Shown here in pieces: positions 1 to 10,705 of a DNA stretch of 64,000 nt. Below the pieces are notes generated by a model, which was not told the DNA's origin, did not search any database, and worked only from the letters and a program-made list of their open reading frames with translations. Location of the stretch: NCBI GenBank assembly GCA_021234535.1, contig CM037833.1:5044709-5108708 (forward strand), read 5' to 3'. The translations under genes were made by a program, and so were the position numbers. Source of the stretch: Stichopus chloronotus (taxonomy: Eukaryota; Echinodermata; Holothuroidea; Aspidochirotida; Stichopodidae). Every line of letters starts with the position of its first letter. Position 1 is the first letter of the stretch.

Positions 1-97
1 TACAGCAAGCATGGTTCCTTCAGGCAAGCAATTGGGATATTAAAATTGGAAACATACACCCTGCAAAAAGATAAACTGAGACACTCTTAATTTAAAA

Positions 98-1183
98 ATG
101 TACATCTGTCAGCTTTGTGAATATTCAACTCCCTCAATGAAAATATTAGCATCGCATTTTGAGTATCACCGAAATGTACCAAATTTTCATTTTCCGTGTG
201 GTGTTCCAGGATGTACACGAACATTTAGAAAATTGTCAGGTTTCAAATCCCATGTGTATCGAGATCATATTAACTTTCGTAAAGGGACTAATTATGCACA
301 CTGTGACCTTGGAATTACATCTTTGTCATGTAATTTGGATTCATGTACTGAGAAATTTAACAGTATTAGCAACTTGCTAACCCACTTGAAGAAACACATT
401 CGTGACAATATAGAAATATCGTGCCCATTTCAAAACTGTGCCAAATCATTTTGTGTGAGATCCTCTTTCTCATCACATCTATCACGCAAACACAGAAAGT
501 GGCCCTCTAATTTTCTATCAGCATCAGTATTCAGCAGTGAAGATAGAGAAACACTTGAGAAGGACCAAGGATGTGATGAATATTGTAATGGTAGTGATCT
601 GTCTGGGGATTGTGAGCATTTGGAAGTGGATGAAACCTCACATTCCAATGCGAGTGAAGAACACTACCTACGTAATTTAGCTTTATTTTACTTGAAATTG
701 CAAGCTAAATTTCTATTGCCAGTATCTACTCTCCAGAATATTATTGAGGAGTTCCAAAGTATTCATCAAATTGGCCAGTTTCAACTGTATTGTAAACTCA
801 AAGAACATCTTACAGCTCTCAACATCCCTGAGCAGTCTGTTCATGAGGTAATTGATGATTTGACTAAAAGTGATCTTTTAAAAACGTTTAACTCTGGAGT
901 TCTGCGATCTGATCAAACAAGGAAGACGTTTTATCAGTCCCAGTTTTGCTATGTACCACCTGTTGAAATTTATTTAGGTGAAGATGAGAATAACAAGAGC
1001 AGGTATTGTCAATATGTGCCAATACATTCCACATTAAGAGCTCTTTTGAAGAGCAAATCTGTTGTAGAGCAGTACAACATTACCCAAAAACAAGAGAAAT
1101 ATGACAGTGATACTTTAGTAGATTATTTTTTATCATCAGAACCCAACAGCACTGTCAATTATTCTTTACCAAGACTCATTTGA
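98..1183 (+). CDS. C2H2 zinc-finger N-terminal part of a DDE transposase-like gene
   Basis: The ATG at 98 opens a 361-residue frame. Four C2H2-type fingers are visible in the first 140 residues (CQLC..H..H, CGVPGC..H..H, CNLDSC..H..H, CPFQNC..H..H), followed by an acidic, serine-rich linker and a helical region. Such fingers usually bind DNA and here precede a transposase-like domain. The frame stops with TGA at 1181, but the expected continuation (a segment ending FEIVNPLG) is open in another frame from about 1143. The two parts are therefore one ancestral protein split by a single-base shift near 1140-1150. Either the copy is mildly decayed or the assembly has an indel. A decayed fragment of the same finger region lies at 37.0 kb. 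The finger call is firm; the native start may lie further upstream in another exon. Confidence 0.7.
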   Translation: MYICQLCEYSTPSMKILASHFEYHRNVPNFHFPCGVPGCTRTFRKLSGFKSHVYRDHINFRKGTNYAHCDLGITSLSCNLDSCTEKFNSISNLLTHLKKHIRDNIEISCPFQNCAKSFCVRSSFSSHLSRKHRKWPSNFLSASVFSSEDRETLEKDQGCDEYCNGSDLSGDCEHLEVDETSHSNASEEHYLRNLALFYLKLQAKFLLPVSTLQNIIEEFQSIHQIGQFQLYCKLKEHLTALNIPEQSVHEVIDDLTKSDLLKTFNSGVLRSDQTRKTFYQSQFCYVPPVEIYLGEDENNKSRYCQYVPIHSTLRALLKSKSVVEQYNITQKQEKYDSDTLVDYFLSSEPNSTVNYSLPRLI

Positions 1184-2756
1184 GATTGTAAACCCACTTG
1201 GTTCAGGAAAGAGAAAACACAAGGTATTATCAGTGTATGCTAGCCTGGTTGATATTCTACCATATAACAGATCAAACACTGATCACATGCAGCTGGTATT
1301 ACTCTGTAGAGAGCAAGATTACAAGTATTTTGGTCAGGAAGCTGTTTTTTGTAATCTTGTGAAAGATTTGAGAGACCTTGAAGAAAATGGCATCCAGTTT
1401 GAAGATACTATTGTAAAAGGCACAGTATGCATTATTGCTGGAGACAACTTAGGGTCTCATAACATTGGAGGTTTCACTGAAAATTTTAGCACAAGTATAA
1501 ATTTTTGTCGCTTCTGTGATATAGACAGGGAGCTTTTTATTACTTCTCCAATTTCTCTTGGCACAAAAAGGACAATTCAAAGTTACAATGATGCACTTCA
1601 GCACATTGATGATAGAGAATACCTTGGGATAAAATTTGACTCTGTATTTAATGGTCTAGGTCATTTTCATGTCTGTCAACCAGGGTTACCTCCATGCCTT
1701 GGCCATGATTTGTTTGAAGGCATTGTGTCCTATGATCTTTCATTGTACATCTATCACTTAATAAAAATACAGAAAAGCTTCACATATATTCAATTAAACA
1801 GATTAATTTCACAGTTTAAGTATCTTGGAACTGATGCTGCTAATAAACCGTGTAATGTAAACATTAATGGTGAAAAGTTAGGAGGACATGCTGCCCAGAA
1901 TTGGTGTTTACTAAGATTACTTCCACTTATAATCAGTGATAAAGTTGAGAGTCTTTACGAAAATGAAGTCTGGAATCTGTGTCTGCAATTACGTAAAATT
2001 GTGGAATTAATTTGTGCTCCAAAAACTTCCAAAGATCAAGTAGCCTATATGAAGATTCTTATTGAAGACTACTTATACAGCAGAAAGACACTTTTCCCTG
2101 AGAAAGCACTTAGGCCTAAACATCACTATCTTCTCCACTATCCGTCACTCACACTTGAATTTGGTCCCCTTATCCGTGTGTGGACCTTACGATTTGAGAG
2201 TAAGCATGCGTACTTTAAACAGTGTGCAAGGCAGGCCAAAAATTTTAAAAACATTTGCAGCACATTGGCCCTAAAACATCAACTTTTTCAAGCCTATTTA
2301 AGCTGTGGATTGTTATTTCCTCCAAATGTTCAAGTTGTAGATGGAATTCCTTTTCATGGAACACTTTACAACAGCTATGTTGTAAATGCAGTAAACGACT
2401 TCATGTTTGGGCCAGAAGACACTGTTGCATCAAATGTTGTAACTTACAAGGGAACAAATTACAGAAAAGATATGTATGTTACTGTTGGTTGTAATGATGA
2501 AGGATATATCTTTGGGCAAATTAAGCTAGTACTTGTTCAATATGGGACGGTGGTTTATGTTGTCCTGCAAAACTATCAGTCATCATTTCTTCCAAACATG
2601 GGTGTTTACGGCTTACAATTGATAGAAGAGGGCTGTGAAAATTATTGTTGTGTTCAAGCTAATGATCTTATAGATTTTTATGCATATGTTTCGTACACTC
2701 TGAAAGGAATGAAGCTTATATGCCTGCACCATGCAATTGCTTCTCACAGAATTTAA
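1143..2756 (+). CDS. DDE transposase-like domain, CACTA/Transposase_21-like
   Basis: Open without a stop from about 1143 to TAA at 2754-2756. It continues the zinc-finger protein just upstream after a one-base frame change. Visible motifs resemble the acidic triad of Tnp2/Transposase_21-type (CACTA/EnSpm) transposases: AGDNLGSHN with FCRFC shortly after (about residues 100-125), PCLGHDLFEG (about 190) and RVWTLRFESKHAYFK (about 360). LRPKHHYLLHYP precedes the last motif. The C-terminal 130 residues form a separate beta-rich segment. No ATG suits this frame alone, which supports reading it as the 3' half of the upstream frame. The next gene starts four bases after the stop. No terminal repeats or target duplication are visible, so a free-standing domesticated copy cannot be excluded. 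The exact superfamily is inference. Confidence 0.65.
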   Translation, partial: PTALSIILYQDSFEIVNPLGSGKRKHKVLSVYASLVDILPYNRSNTDHMQLVLLCREQDYKYFGQEAVFCNLVKDLRDLEENGIQFEDTIVKGTVCIIAGDNLGSHNIGGFTENFSTSINFCRFCDIDRELFITSPISLGTKRTIQSYNDALQHIDDREYLGIKFDSVFNGLGHFHVCQPGLPPCLGHDLFEGIVSYDLSLYIYHLIKIQKSFTYIQLNRLISQFKYLGTDAANKPCNVNINGEKLGGHAAQNWCLLRLLPLIISDKVESLYENEVWNLCLQLRKIVELICAPKTSKDQVAYMKILIEDYLYSRKTLFPEKALRPKHHYLLHYPSLTLEFGPLIRVWTLRFESKHAYFKQCARQAKNFKNICSTLALKHQLFQAYLSCGLLFPPNVQVVDGIPFHGTLYNSYVVNAVNDFMFGPEDTVASNVVTYKGTNYRKDMYVTVGCNDEGYIFGQIKLVLVQYGTVVYVVLQNYQSSFLPNMGVYGLQLIEEGCENYCCVQANDLIDFYAYVSYTLKGMKLICLHHAIASHRI

Positions 2757-2760
2757 AACA

Positions 2761-5074
2761 ATGGATTGTGAAAGCATCCTTCAGAGAGCCATAACCAGAT
2801 TGTTGCCATCGTTGTCAGATGACTTGCTTCTTAACCTTGTCCATCGGTTGATAGATTGTGGGGTGGAAAGCGAAGGTGATCTTCCCTTTGTTGAAGAACA
2901 TGACATCACTCAGATACTGAAACCAATTCAGTGTCGGAAACTGTTGTCAGACTGGCAGAAAAAAGGTTTGAAAATGTCTTTTTTTTAATCCCCATATTAA
3001 AGTATTTCGAAGTTTAGAAATTCCTTTCTGATGCCTCTGATTGAAAAATTCAATCTATGCAATGCTGAAGTACATTTGAAGGACACCTGATGGTAACTTT
3101 TTAAATTGGTAACAAAGCTGTGGTGAATATATGCTTGCAGAGTGCACATATGTCAGTAAATTGGAGGATCTGTAGTGTTGTAGGATCAGTGAAGATCAAG
3201 TCACGTTTGCAGTACCAGACTGTCAAATATAGACAAAAACCTGAAATACAGTATCAAAGCCCTGATATTCTATATGGTTTCCGGTTACAGCAGATGATGG
3301 TTGTTGTTTTTGAAGGGTTTTAAGGTAGTTAGGAATCACCAGGTGTCAAATACTGAAACCAATGTGAATAGAAAGTGATAAATTACAAATATACATCTAA
3401 ATGTTCTGTGGCACACCTCATGTACAGTTTTTCATTTGAAGAGATAAAGAGCTAAATATGGTCAGGATGAACACTACAATCTTGAGTGTATGCTATTAAG
3501 GAAGGTAAAATGTCATGTGGGAGTTTAACTTTTGTTTGTCACACACAATTGCGCTGTAACTTCACTCTGTTTATTGAGAATGAGCAGAATGACAAGTCAA
3601 TTGTATTTTTTGAAAACAAAGTGACCATCAGCTGACTTACAGTAGTTATTCCTTGCCAGTGGTTGGCAAGAAATCACTAAGCAATATTTTTTTTCTAAGT
3701 TTAAGTTAGAAAAAATGATGAAAAAATTTCTTTTCTTGACTCACACAGAGCTTGTACTGGGCTAGTGTGAACCTGTACATATAAACCCACTTTCCTCAGG
3801 TTGTATCTTTATTTGCAATGCTTGCAATTGCCACACTGTTCATGCATGTGGGTGTTTTAGGCTGTAATACTGTGTAAAGGGAAAGAAAATCTACACCATT
3901 TCAGTATTGAGCCCCTAGATAACTTTCACCAGAAATCACTTTAGGTCATAAGGGTATATTAACAGGAAATCATATAGCTAGGAAAATTCTGCCTGCAGGC
4001 ACAGAGTATTCACATGATTTGTATGTAGCTGGTATGCACTGTTGTTTGTAATTGAAAGAGAAATTAACATGTCTGAATGAGAGTTTTCTTTATTTTTTTT
4101 TCCTAGGTCGGTCAACTACTTCAACAGAGGCAGGCAACTACAGTCAGGATGAAATGAGCAATTCATCAGATGTTTCAACCCCTCCAAATTCTCCTGCTCC
4201 ACAAGCAACTGATGGCCCGCCTTCACATAACTGGCCAGAAACATTTGACATTCCGTGGAACCAAATGCCTTCTAAATTACAATCAGCTATCAAAAATGGA
4301 AGACGGCCCCTGCCGTCTGATAGACGGCAGATGGTGAGAACTGTTGTGGATAGCATGCGAAAATATAATTTAAATCCCAATAAGTCACAGTGTGCAGTTG
4401 TAGCTAAACGAATGAGTTTGAAGTATCCTGAAAGTTTCATGGATAGAACTGATGAAGGGGAAACTTTAGGAAGTGGCCACTACTCCCTTCTTATGCAAAT
4501 TAAGACACGTGTAGAACATTTGAACAGAAACAACACCGTAGCAAGATTAAGGAAAACCAAGAAACGTAGAAACAGTCAGGTAGACAATGAATCACAAAGT
4601 AATGTGCCAACAGATTCATATGGTTGTGTCAACTGGCAGCCAGAGTCACCACCAAATGGTGAATCACCAGAGAGTCTTAAAAAGCAACAGGAAGAGTTGA
4701 TTGAAATATATAAGCAGAAAGGACCGTATGGAGACCATGAAAGTCATGTTGGCAACATTATGCAATTGACGTATTACCTGCAACGCAAGGATATTAATGC
4801 TAGAGATCCAGTTCTATCGGTCAATGAGATAAAGCTGAAGTGGCCATTTTTGTTCACTGATGGAGGACTTCTCGCACATTTCAAAACATTAACAAATATT
4901 TCAATATATAATTGTCTACTTGAAGCTTTGCAGAAAAAGGGGAAACGTATCTGCGATTACTTTGAGCTAAAAAAGACAAAAAAGTTATCCAGTTTGCTAG
5001 ATGACATTAACGAAGCTTATGATGACCATGCAGATGTTCTTGCTGCTGGGTCAGTACTTTTTTCTCTTTTTGAT
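2761..5074 (+). CDS. SAM-domain protein, SAMD3-like, at least two exons
   Basis: Exon 1 is 2761-2965, starting at ATG four bases after the transposase-like stop. It encodes a SAM-like helical domain (MDCESILQRAITRLLP ... KPIQCRKLLSDWQKK). The donor AAG|GTTTGA (2966) and an acceptor with a long pyrimidine tract, TTTCCTAG|GT (AG at 4105-4106), keep a phase-1 frame (G|GT). The intron is 1,141 bp. Exon 2 is 4107-5074: an STT/NSSD-rich low-complexity linker, then a conserved block RRPLPSDRRQMVRTVVDSM ... NPNKSQCAVVAKRM, and a lysine-rich stretch. It ends at a strong donor GAT|GTAAGT (5075). The remaining exons expected of SAMD3-like proteins are not recognisable downstream, so the copy looks 3'-truncated. 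SAM domains mediate protein-protein or RNA contacts; the cellular role is unknown. Tight linkage to the preceding gene suggests a two-gene mobile element. Confidence 0.6.
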
Positions 5075-5119
5075 GTAAGTATGTTTGTATTTCATTCCTC
5101 CAATAGAGTGGAGTATTAG

Positions 5120-5800
5120 GCTTATATTTTTGTCAGCATGGCAGAGTATGTACATCGGAATGACACAAGCAGAAAAGCAGCTCTCAATCAATATCCCTTT
5201 ACGGTTCACTCATAATCAAACATAATTCACAATAAAAAGCTACTTTTGCATTTCTTTTGAAACTCTACGACTTATTCAGGAGCTACAAAGTATTCAAAAA
5301 TTTTCCGTTAAAACCTTCTTCCTTGCACCAATGAAGCTACTAAAGGATTTTTTTTTTCGATTTTTGTTTGAATGATAGTTGTACTAGGTGAGAAAAATCT
5401 ATGTACCAACACACTATTTCTTTCAACAGTTATTACTGGTTGTCCGGTATATTGTAGCAGTACACGTAGGCATAGAAAGCAGGGGCTGGAGGATCTGGAG
5501 GGAGGTGTTTGATTAAATGTATTCAAAGTTTGCTTTTCCTCCCCTCTATGCACACCCACACAGACTATTCAAGAATGAAAACTCATTTTCCCTTCAATAA
5601 CAAAAAATCTTGAAGTTTAGAAATTCCTTTGGAAAATTTGCTCATTACATTCCACCAAAATGCATCTTTATAAAGACCTCCAAATGCTTAAAGAAGGTCC
5701 AAACCCCCACCCCTTCCTTTCCAGTCACCTTTGGACTTTCAAGCTGGGGCTAAGCTCATACCAGCTAGCTGGTGTGAGCTATTGTAATGGTGCGGCGTCA
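5120..5800. other. Spacer without recognisable gene
   Basis: Downstream of the last donor of the SAM gene. Short unsupported frames only; the continuation expected for SAMD3-like proteins was looked for and not seen. The sequence is A+T-rich with homopolymer T runs near 5348. Confidence 0.5.
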
Positions 5801-6395
5801 CTCTATCTATCTGTCTATCAGTCATCTGTCTATCTGTCTGTCTGTCCGTCCGTCCATCTATCTGTTCACAATTGTTCAAAATGCTTCTCCTCCGTCATGC
5901 TTTCATGGATTTGTCTGAAACTTGGACACATTGTTCCATAGGTGGTGGACCATTTAGTGTGTTCAGGAATTTTTGGTCCAAGGTCCTTTGTGGGCCCTCC
6001 CATTTATGAAATTCTACAAAATACTTCTCCTCCTACAGATTATATTGTACAATGCTGATCGTTTGCCACAATGATGTTCAGTTATTGATCCCTTCAGGGT
6101 GTTCAGGAATTGGTAGTCCAAGACCCCATGTGGGTCCAATGGCCCATTATGTGAAATTCTGTTTCAAATGTTGCTTCTCACACATACATCCATGGATTTA
6201 CATTTAACTGGGATACAATAATCCTTGGGTGGTAGTTCACGTGTGGTGTACAAAAAAGTTTCAGTCTAAAGTCCCATGTGGACCCTATGGTCCATTTAAG
6301 AAATTCTGCAAAGTTGTTCTTCTCCTACATATTCTCTTGTGCTGTACCTATTCACAGTACTGCACATACTGTTATTTGTTTGCTGAATAGTGAGT
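5801..6395 (+). repeat. Dispersed repeat copy 1, led by (TCTA/TCTG)n microsatellite
   Basis: A TCTA/TCTG/TCCG tetranucleotide run (5801-5864) leads into a repeat beginning CAATTGTTCAAAATGCTTCTC. The same microsatellite plus repeat recurs at 6815-7196. Within this copy the phrase 'aaatncttctcctcc...' recurs about every 140-150 bp (near 5881, 6021, 6167 and 6314), so the element itself looks built from degenerate tandem modules. No coding capacity is evident. Confidence 0.7.
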
Positions 6396-6814
6396 GCTAA
6401 TTATTTTTCAACGCTGTAATCACTGCAGAGGTACTTTTTTTTCGCCAAAGGTTCAGATTTCAGGTCATTTTGCACGTCAAAGGTCCATTGTGTAATGGAG
6501 ACTTTGCTTGGTGGCGGGAGGGGGAGGGATGTGGTGGGGTCAAAGGCTCTGTTTCATACCTGTACATAAATTGAATTTATTTCAAAAATGTAAATGATAT
6601 TTTGTAAACCTAGAATTCCATTTCGTAGGGATGAGGGAACATGAATATTACGTCAAATGTGCGTTTTTGGTGGGGTTGTATAGTCTTGGATCACACTTAA
6701 ATGAGATGATATTTGTTCAAAAATATGGGAAAATACTGAAATAGCTGATTGATTTTTTGTTGTCCTCTCAGTTTTTTGCTTTTTGTGTTGTACTATGATT
6801 CCTGTGATTTTTCT
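6396..6814. other. Spacer between the two dispersed-repeat copies
   Basis: G-rich patch around 6513-6540, otherwise A+T-rich. No gene or clear repeat recognised. Confidence 0.4.
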
Positions 6815-7196
6815 AGCAGATGTCTGTCTATCTATCTGTCTGTCTCTCTGTCGGTCTGCAATTGTTCAAAATGCTTCTCCCATATGCTTTCATGGATTTG
6901 TTTGAAACTTGGACACAATCTTCCTGCGGTAAAGGGTCATGTGTGGTTTTTAGGATTTTTTGGTCCAATGTACCATATTCACCCTATGGCCCATTTATGA
7001 AATTTCACAAAATGCTTCTTTTCCTACAGATTTTCTTGTACAATGTTGTTTGTTATAATGCTACTGTGATAGTGGTTCCTTCAGGGTGTTCAGGAATGTT
7101 TTGGTTCAAGGCTCCACTTTGGTCCATTTTATGTATTTCTGAAAAATGCTTATCCTCCCACAAATTCTCTTTGCACAATTTTGAAAGCTCATAATG
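6815..7196 (+). repeat. Dispersed repeat copy 2, led by (TCTG)n microsatellite
   Basis: It starts with a TGTC/TATC tetranucleotide run (6821-6857) and repeats the sequence of copy 1 from CAATTGTTCAAAATGC onward, including 'catggatttgt.tgaaacttggacaca', 'gaaatt.cacaaaatgcttct' and 'ccttcagggtgttcaggaat'. Same orientation, offset about 990 bp. Confidence 0.7.
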
Positions 7197-7224
7197 ATAC
7201 TCAGTTAGTGGTACAAAGTGCATA

Positions 7225-7287
7225 CTGTAGAAATTACAGTAATTAACTGGCAACTCTGCTGCCAGTAAATTACTGTAATTTTTACAG
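7225..7287. repeat. Fold-back palindrome (MITE core)
   Basis: Arms 7225-7252 and 7260-7287 are inverted copies matching at 26 of 28 positions, separated by 7 bases. They are built on TTACAGTAATT and AACTGGCA. At this length the transcript or single strand would form a stable hairpin. A looser relative with 'cactgtaat ... cattacagtaa ... cagtaattaactgta' lies near 35995-36065. Confidence 0.75.
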
Positions 7288-9119
7288 GAAATTTTTTACA
7301 GTGTAGGTTTGTAGGCCCACGGGAAACCGGCCGTACCGACCAACACCTGTTGCGAAGGTTAGTTGCTGCTCTCCCAAATATCGTCAAGGAAACCGCCCTT
7401 GGATATTAGTTATAAATACAGAGCACCTTTCTGTTCAAAAGGGTTAATGGTGTATTGAAGCTATACCATTAGTGATTACCACTGCGACTGTAAGCCATAT
7501 GTTACCTAGGCTATACCAGATTTATCACTGGGATTTTTTGGCACTGCTACTACTACTAATTAAGCTGCTCTTTTGTCAGTCGTTGGAGTGTAGGTTAGAT
7601 GTAGATTCAGATGTAGATTATTTTCGTAAAATACACCTTCAACAGTTATTTATTGACATGTCCAGGTTAAATCAGAAAAATGACAGCACGGTTGCAGCTA
7701 AATTGCAAATCTTAGTCAAGTGACATGGATATTCGACGAGAAACAATTATACAAGCTGGTTCAAACTTTAGTGAATTGTCTTGGAAACCTTTTACGTAAA
7801 AACCAGACGTTGGTGAATGTGATTGTGAAGTGCTGATCCTTAAAATTGTAAGTTCATTTTAGTTCATGAATTATACATATGTATACTCCAAAAGACAGGA
7901 CTGAAGTCACAAGGTGTCATATTTCTGCCGAACAAGAGGGAGCTAAGATGTATGAAAATCCCAAATCTTCAGAAGGTCTACAATATACGATGTCAAAGAA
8001 CATGGCGCTCCATGGCATTGTTTGAGTATACAAGATCCTTGCCATAAATTACGATTTGACAGTCTAGATTTAAATTCCTACATGCAACACTTTATTTTTC
8101 TTCTTCCTTAATTTTCAAATGATTCTATTGGATCAGAAAACTGAAAAAAAAAGGAAAAAGAATATTCAAGACTGCTGTCTATAGAATATACTGCATTGCC
8201 TATTTCAAATTTTTCACCGGCTAGGTGGGGAGGGGGTGGTGTTAGTCATGAGGGTTCGTCAAGACTGTTCATTTAACCTGAAGTCCTTTTTTATTAACAG
8301 TCTTTGAGATAATTGTTTAAATAAACGTTTAATTTCAAAGGTATTACAAGCAGTTATCAAAGTGTCCGTAAATTTTATTTATTGTGCGTTTATTTGTTTG
8401 TTCTTTAGATGATATTGGAAACTTGATTAACTTCTTCGTATTGGGTATTCTTTGCTAATGAAAGATGCTTAACAGGATGACTGAAAGTCCATATATTAAT
8501 TATAAATTCAAATTTTCCTTGCAAGTCGAACCACGTATCCTGTACAATTAGCATTTACTCCCGATCTATCGTGGTAAGCTTAAACACTTCAGTAACCTTT
8601 TTAATGTGTTACCCTTCATGCTATATTATTTCAAAACTTAGAGACCTTTGACACAGAATACGTTTAGCTAATGGATTTCATGAAGAAACATAGAATACTG
8701 ATGATGTTTATGCTTGGACAACCGCTCACAAGAAAGAAATTTTGAAACATGTTGGCTATTGAACGATAACGTTTTCGTCAAAATTAAAGTTCTAACTTAC
8801 TTTTGTGCGGGAATGATGATGAGAAAAAACAAATTACATGAATCTTAACTAGTAGCAGTCCTAAATCGTACTTTCATTACCTTTCTAGATAGTCTACAAG
8901 TAGAGAAAACATTCAGACAATCACATATAAGCAGACGCAGTGTGCATTCCACTTACACGCCGAACTGTGGAAGAAGCATACCACCTGTCAAACCATCACC
9001 CTCTGTATGACCCTACTACCATAACAATGATTTATGTTATTTTGAGCCATGCATGCCTAATAGATTTGACTCCGAGGGCAAGTGATTTGTAAACGGCGGA
9101 TAGTATATCTTGTGAGAGT
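7288..9119. other. Spacer, no gene recognised
   Basis: About 1.8 kb with only short frames in all six frames. A+T-rich; one G-rich stretch at about 8223-8240. No repeat boundary seen. Confidence 0.5.
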
Positions 9120-9310
9120 GACAGCTGGTGTAAAAAAAGTGTAAAAGTGGGCACGTACGAACAATTGACAGTAATGAGGTAGGCGGTGCCATGCAAAAGT
9201 GTAATTTTGTCCGTACTTTTAGTGTAAAAAAAGTGAACTAATACACCATTTATACACCTTTTTTTTACACAAAGTGTCACTTTCGTGTAAAAATGGCACT
9301 TTCTAGTGAT
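9120..9310. repeat. Nested palindromic repeat with GTGTAAAAAAAGTG motif
   Basis: GTGTAAAAAAAGTG (9222-9235) faces CACC(T)8ACAC (9255-9270) across a 19-base loop. A second GGTGTAAAAAAAGTGTAAAAGTG lies at 9128-9150, and outer arms GGTGCCA...AAAAGTG and GTGTAAAAATGGCAC also pair loosely. This is typical of a small fold-back element. Non-coding. Confidence 0.55.
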
Positions 9311-9518
9311 ACTTACCTTCATTTGATTACTTTTGTGTCAAAGTATTTCAAATTACTAAAGAATAAAACATATTAAATGTACTGTAAATGACTACAGTAG
9401 CCTAGACATCTACTTAAAATTAATGGCACTTTAATTTGTAGTTAGGCGTGTGGCTATATAGCATTAATTAGCCAAATGTGTTATTTCACATGCTTAGAAA
9501 TAAGTATATAGACTACTT

Positions 9519-9794
9519 CCCAGGTAACATTTTGCCCAGCTAGATCACTCATGGGCCCAATATGGAGGGCCATATGATTTGCAGAAAAGATCTGTAAGGG
9601 GCGCCTGTGGACCAGCTCAGATAACCATATGACCCATATGGGATAGTTATGGTGCCCATATGAGTCATATGATATGGGTAATTATCTGGGCTGACCCATA
9701 TGGGTTCCTCACAGATCTTGGGTGCAGAGACATATGGTCCCATGTTTGTCGATATCGGGCCCCACACAGGGACCATGTTGGAATGTTACCTGGG
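9519..9794. mobile_element. Short non-autonomous element with CCCAGGTAACATT terminal inverted repeats
   Basis: Perfect 13-bp terminal inverted repeats CCCAGGTAACATT (9519-9531) and AATGTTACCTGGG (9782-9794) bound a 276-bp body rich in CCATATGG-like self-complementary words. Inner arms (agctcagataaccatat near 9614; atatgggtaattatctgggct near 9672) make a second, nested hairpin. No clear target-site duplication is visible. This is a MITE/fold-back transposon with no coding capacity. Confidence 0.8.
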
Positions 9795-9929
9795 TCCCAG
9801 CAACTTTCCTTAGAAGTATATGTGATGGAATGACTTCTGTAGCCTGAGTGTATATATGACGAATTGGACACGTTGTTGCAATTATTCCAGTAACCAGAAC
9901 TTTATTGAACTCACAGGTTTGGTGGTACA

Positions 9930-10002
9930 TGGAATAGTATAATAGTATATGATATACAGTATATGATATGATATATAGTATGATATATAGTATATGATAT
10001 CT
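9930..10002. repeat. ATAGTATATGAT low-complexity repeat
   Basis: Irregular tandem copies of GATATATAGTAT/GTATATGATAT. Microsatellite-like. Confidence 0.7.
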
Positions 10003-10614
10003 TTACCAGTAAAGAGAATAAATGAACGTCAAAACCCATACTCGGTTGGTCGAAAGTACGAATTACAAAAATGGTCGTTAAAGGCTTCCGTAGATTCTAA
10101 ACTAACGTGCTCTCACTGTAACTACAACTATATAGTATCCATCATGCCAAAACGTATGTAAATCTAGACATCTCAACCCAAAGGCGATTAAGATAATAAG
10201 TATAAGAATTAGGAACAAATCAAGCACACAAACATCACACATACCAAGGTAGGTATGCAGCCTAAGTAACGATTCCCCACAAGAAAATTAGCGAACGCAA
10301 TCAACAGCTCCTAAACCCAATGGTAATAATATGCTGAGGCCTGAAATGTATATGACTGAGTGTGTATAAGGCGCAACTTTAGAATCCGTGCCATATGAAC
10401 GTATTCGCTAGCTTCGATTGTTCGATTCGGTCCACTGCCATCCTTGAATAGCGAATGCTGAATGGATTGCCTAACTACCTTCAGTAAACAGGGCTAGGGG
10501 GGATCGGGTCATTGGATCGGGTTAGGCGTCATGATTCAGGGTTAGGGGGTTATATCACTACGTTGGATTAGGCGTTTGTGAATTGTATGCATTTTCGAAC
10601 ACTCAACCACCACA
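10003..10614. other. Spacer, no gene recognised
   Basis: Short frames only. A G-rich patch with two GGTTAGG/GGGTTAGGGG words (10480-10560) is not a telomeric array. Confidence 0.4.
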
Positions 10615-10627
10615 ACCGCTCTCGCAG

Positions 10628-10705
10628 CATAGTGCATGGGTTATGCGTAAGACTTATGATGCATCAGTTATCGTGATATTCTAGGTTCGAATCCTCCTCT
10701 AACCT
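10628..10705 (+). other. tRNA-like sequence with pol III B-box, possible SINE head or tRNA pseudogene
   Basis: A canonical B-box/T-loop GGTTCGAATCC lies at 10684-10694. Upstream, GCAT...ATGC can pair as a D-stem around a partial A-box, TAGTGCATGGG. The T-stem pairs at only three of five positions and no anticodon stem forms, so this is not a functional tRNA. A decayed tRNA-derived SINE or tRNA pseudogene is the likeliest reading. Confidence 0.3.

Noticed and set aside
10480..10560. GGTTAGG / GGGTTAGGGG words resembling interstitial telomere repeats
   Set aside because: Only two isolated words, no TTAGGG array; chance in a G-rich patch.
10684..10694. Functional tRNA gene suggested by GGTTCGAATCC
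   Set aside because: T-stem pairs at three of five positions and no anticodon stem can be formed; kept only as a tRNA-like fragment.
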